NCBI GenBank assembly: GCA_050013075.1
Contig: JBEKFZ010000104.1
Location: forward strand, 1 to 14,928
From: JBEKIK01 sp050013075
Lineage (GTDB): Bacteria > Planctomycetota > Planctomycetia > Pirellulales > Thermoguttaceae
Length of the DNA stretch: 14,928 bases
Reading direction: 5' to 3'
Part shown: piece by piece, positions 14,615 to 14,928 of the stretch
Numbering within the stretch: position 1 is the first letter of the stretch
Layout of the letters: each line of letters opens with the position of its first letter
The notes under the pieces: generated by a model
Database searches by the model: none
What the model saw: only the letters and a program-made list of their open reading frames with translations
What the model was told of the DNA's origin: nothing
Position numbers and translations under genes: made by a program

Positions 14615-14619
14615 CCCTT

Positions 14620-14661
14620 TCTGTCCACTGCCCACTTTTCATCCTTCATTGTTCATCCCTC
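14620..14661. repeat. degenerate heptad tract (ATCCTTC type)
   Basis: Six in-phase units: TCTGTCC, ACTGCCC, ACTTTTC, ATCCTTC, ATTGTTC, ATCCCTC. All end in C and are mostly pyrimidine. It follows the palindrome at 14595-14614 after five bases. Confidence 0.75.
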
Positions 14662-14680
14662 CATGGACATTCCCCCCATA

Positions 14681-14709
14681 AGCGTACTTAGTTTTGGAAA
14701 ATATTTCCA
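14681..14709 (-). promoter_or_regulatory. weak promoter candidate for the NHL gene
   Basis: On the minus strand TGGAAA (14709-14704), 17 bp, TACGCT (14686-14681). The -10 equals that proposed at 4540-4545. The transcript leader would be about 100 nt and would include a heptad tract, the 9-bp palindrome and a second heptad tract. Confidence 0.25.
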
Positions 14710-14731
14710 GAAGGCCGCGGCGATAATTTAT

Positions 14732-14759
14732 CATTCTGCGTTCTACATTCTGAGTTCTG
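14732..14759. repeat. heptad tract (CATTCTG)4
   Basis: CATTCTG, CGTTCTA, CATTCTG, AGTTCTG in phase. CATTCTG is the reverse-strand reading of the GAATGCA-family tract at 4594-4656 (CAGAATG), so two distant tracts share one unit type. Confidence 0.8.
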
Positions 14760-14783
14760 TACATTTCTCCCCTAATCAATGGG

Positions 14784-14813
14784 TTGACGATTTGTCGTAA
14801 GAGGTGATATACT
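14784..14813 (+). promoter_or_regulatory. strong sigma-70-like promoter
   Basis: TTGACG (14784-14789), 18 bp, TATACT (14808-14813), with TG at 14805-14806 forming an extended -10. Predicted transcription start near 14820, about 37 nt before the ATG of the final gene. Best promoter match in the window. Confidence 0.65.
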
Positions 14814-14856
14814 AAATTGTTTGGATAGATCAAGGGAGAAAATATCAGGCGAAATT

Positions 14857-14928
14857 ATGCCCCCGACGGTGATCGACGTCCGCAGCGCTGAAGATTGGCG
14901 GGATGTAGTGCATCGTGCCGTTCAGACC
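14857..14928 (+). CDS. partial gene, TsaC/Sua5-type threonylcarbamoyl-AMP synthase N-terminus (probable)
   Basis: Only the first 24 codons are in the window: MPPTVIDVRSAEDWRDVVHR and four more residues, running off the right edge. The segment VIDVR..ED.RDVVHRAVQ resembles, from memory, the start of planctomycete Sua5/YrdC proteins, where it precedes LAEGKLVAFPTETVYG. That enzyme makes the threonylcarbamoyl-adenylate used for the t6A37 modification of tRNA. The diagnostic motif lies outside the window, so this rests on the leader alone. ATG 14857 has AGGCG at 14847-14851 and AAGGGAGAA at 14832-14840 upstream, and a strong promoter at 14784-14813. Confidence 0.5.
   Translation, partial: MPPTVIDVRSAEDWRDVVHRAVQT

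Overview
The window reads as a piece of a bacterial chromosome, most likely from the Planctomycetota. That is inferred, not shown: there is a secreted protein with a PEP-CTERM sorting tail, a MoxR ATPase next to a very large VWA/amidotransferase-like membrane protein, an NHL-repeat lipoprotein, long gene-poor spacers full of small palindromes and tandem repeats, and a final partial gene whose first residues look like planctomycete TsaC/Sua5 proteins. Genes are moderately GC-rich and the first 600 bases are AT-rich.

Layout. 1-613 is AT-rich and non-coding. 614-4025 (+) is a two-gene ABC exporter (LolD/MacB-type ATPase plus a duplicated FtsX-type permease). 4053-4499 (-) is a small DUF6788-like protein convergent with it. 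4500-4894 is a repeat-dense spacer. 4895-6549 (+) holds an HNH-motif protein and a DUF5677-like protein, separated by an inverted REP pair and bracketed by inverted copies of a ~30-bp dispersed repeat (4800-4829 and 6873-6903). 6927-7052 (-) is an orphan 3' end of a second moxR gene. 7068-8459 (-) is a secreted PL9-like beta-helix protein with a PEP-CTERM tail. 9005-13127 (-) is VWA protein then MoxR. 13230-13597 (-) is a frameshifted four-helix-bundle (S23-type) gene. 13654-14571 (-) is a six-repeat NHL lipoprotein. A strong sigma-70-like promoter at 14784-14813 leads into a partial tRNA threonylcarbamoyl-adenylate synthase-like gene on the + strand.

The most striking structure is not a protein. 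Tandem or degenerate repeats with a strict 7-bp period (different heptamers, same period) sit at almost every gene boundary from 8989 to 14759 and again at 4594-4696. There is also a 91% identical direct duplication of the moxR 3' end flanking the PEP-CTERM gene, in which nine of ten differences are synonymous, and a ~20-30-bp dispersed repeat present three times. Together these show that 4.5-9.0 kb is a mosaic accessory region inserted beside an older VWA-MoxR block.

Functional links: the ABC pair forms one exporter; VWA and MoxR are an expected chaperone-client pair; HNH and DUF5677 are a co-oriented cassette of unknown role. No tRNA, rRNA, CRISPR array or recognisable transposase gene was seen.
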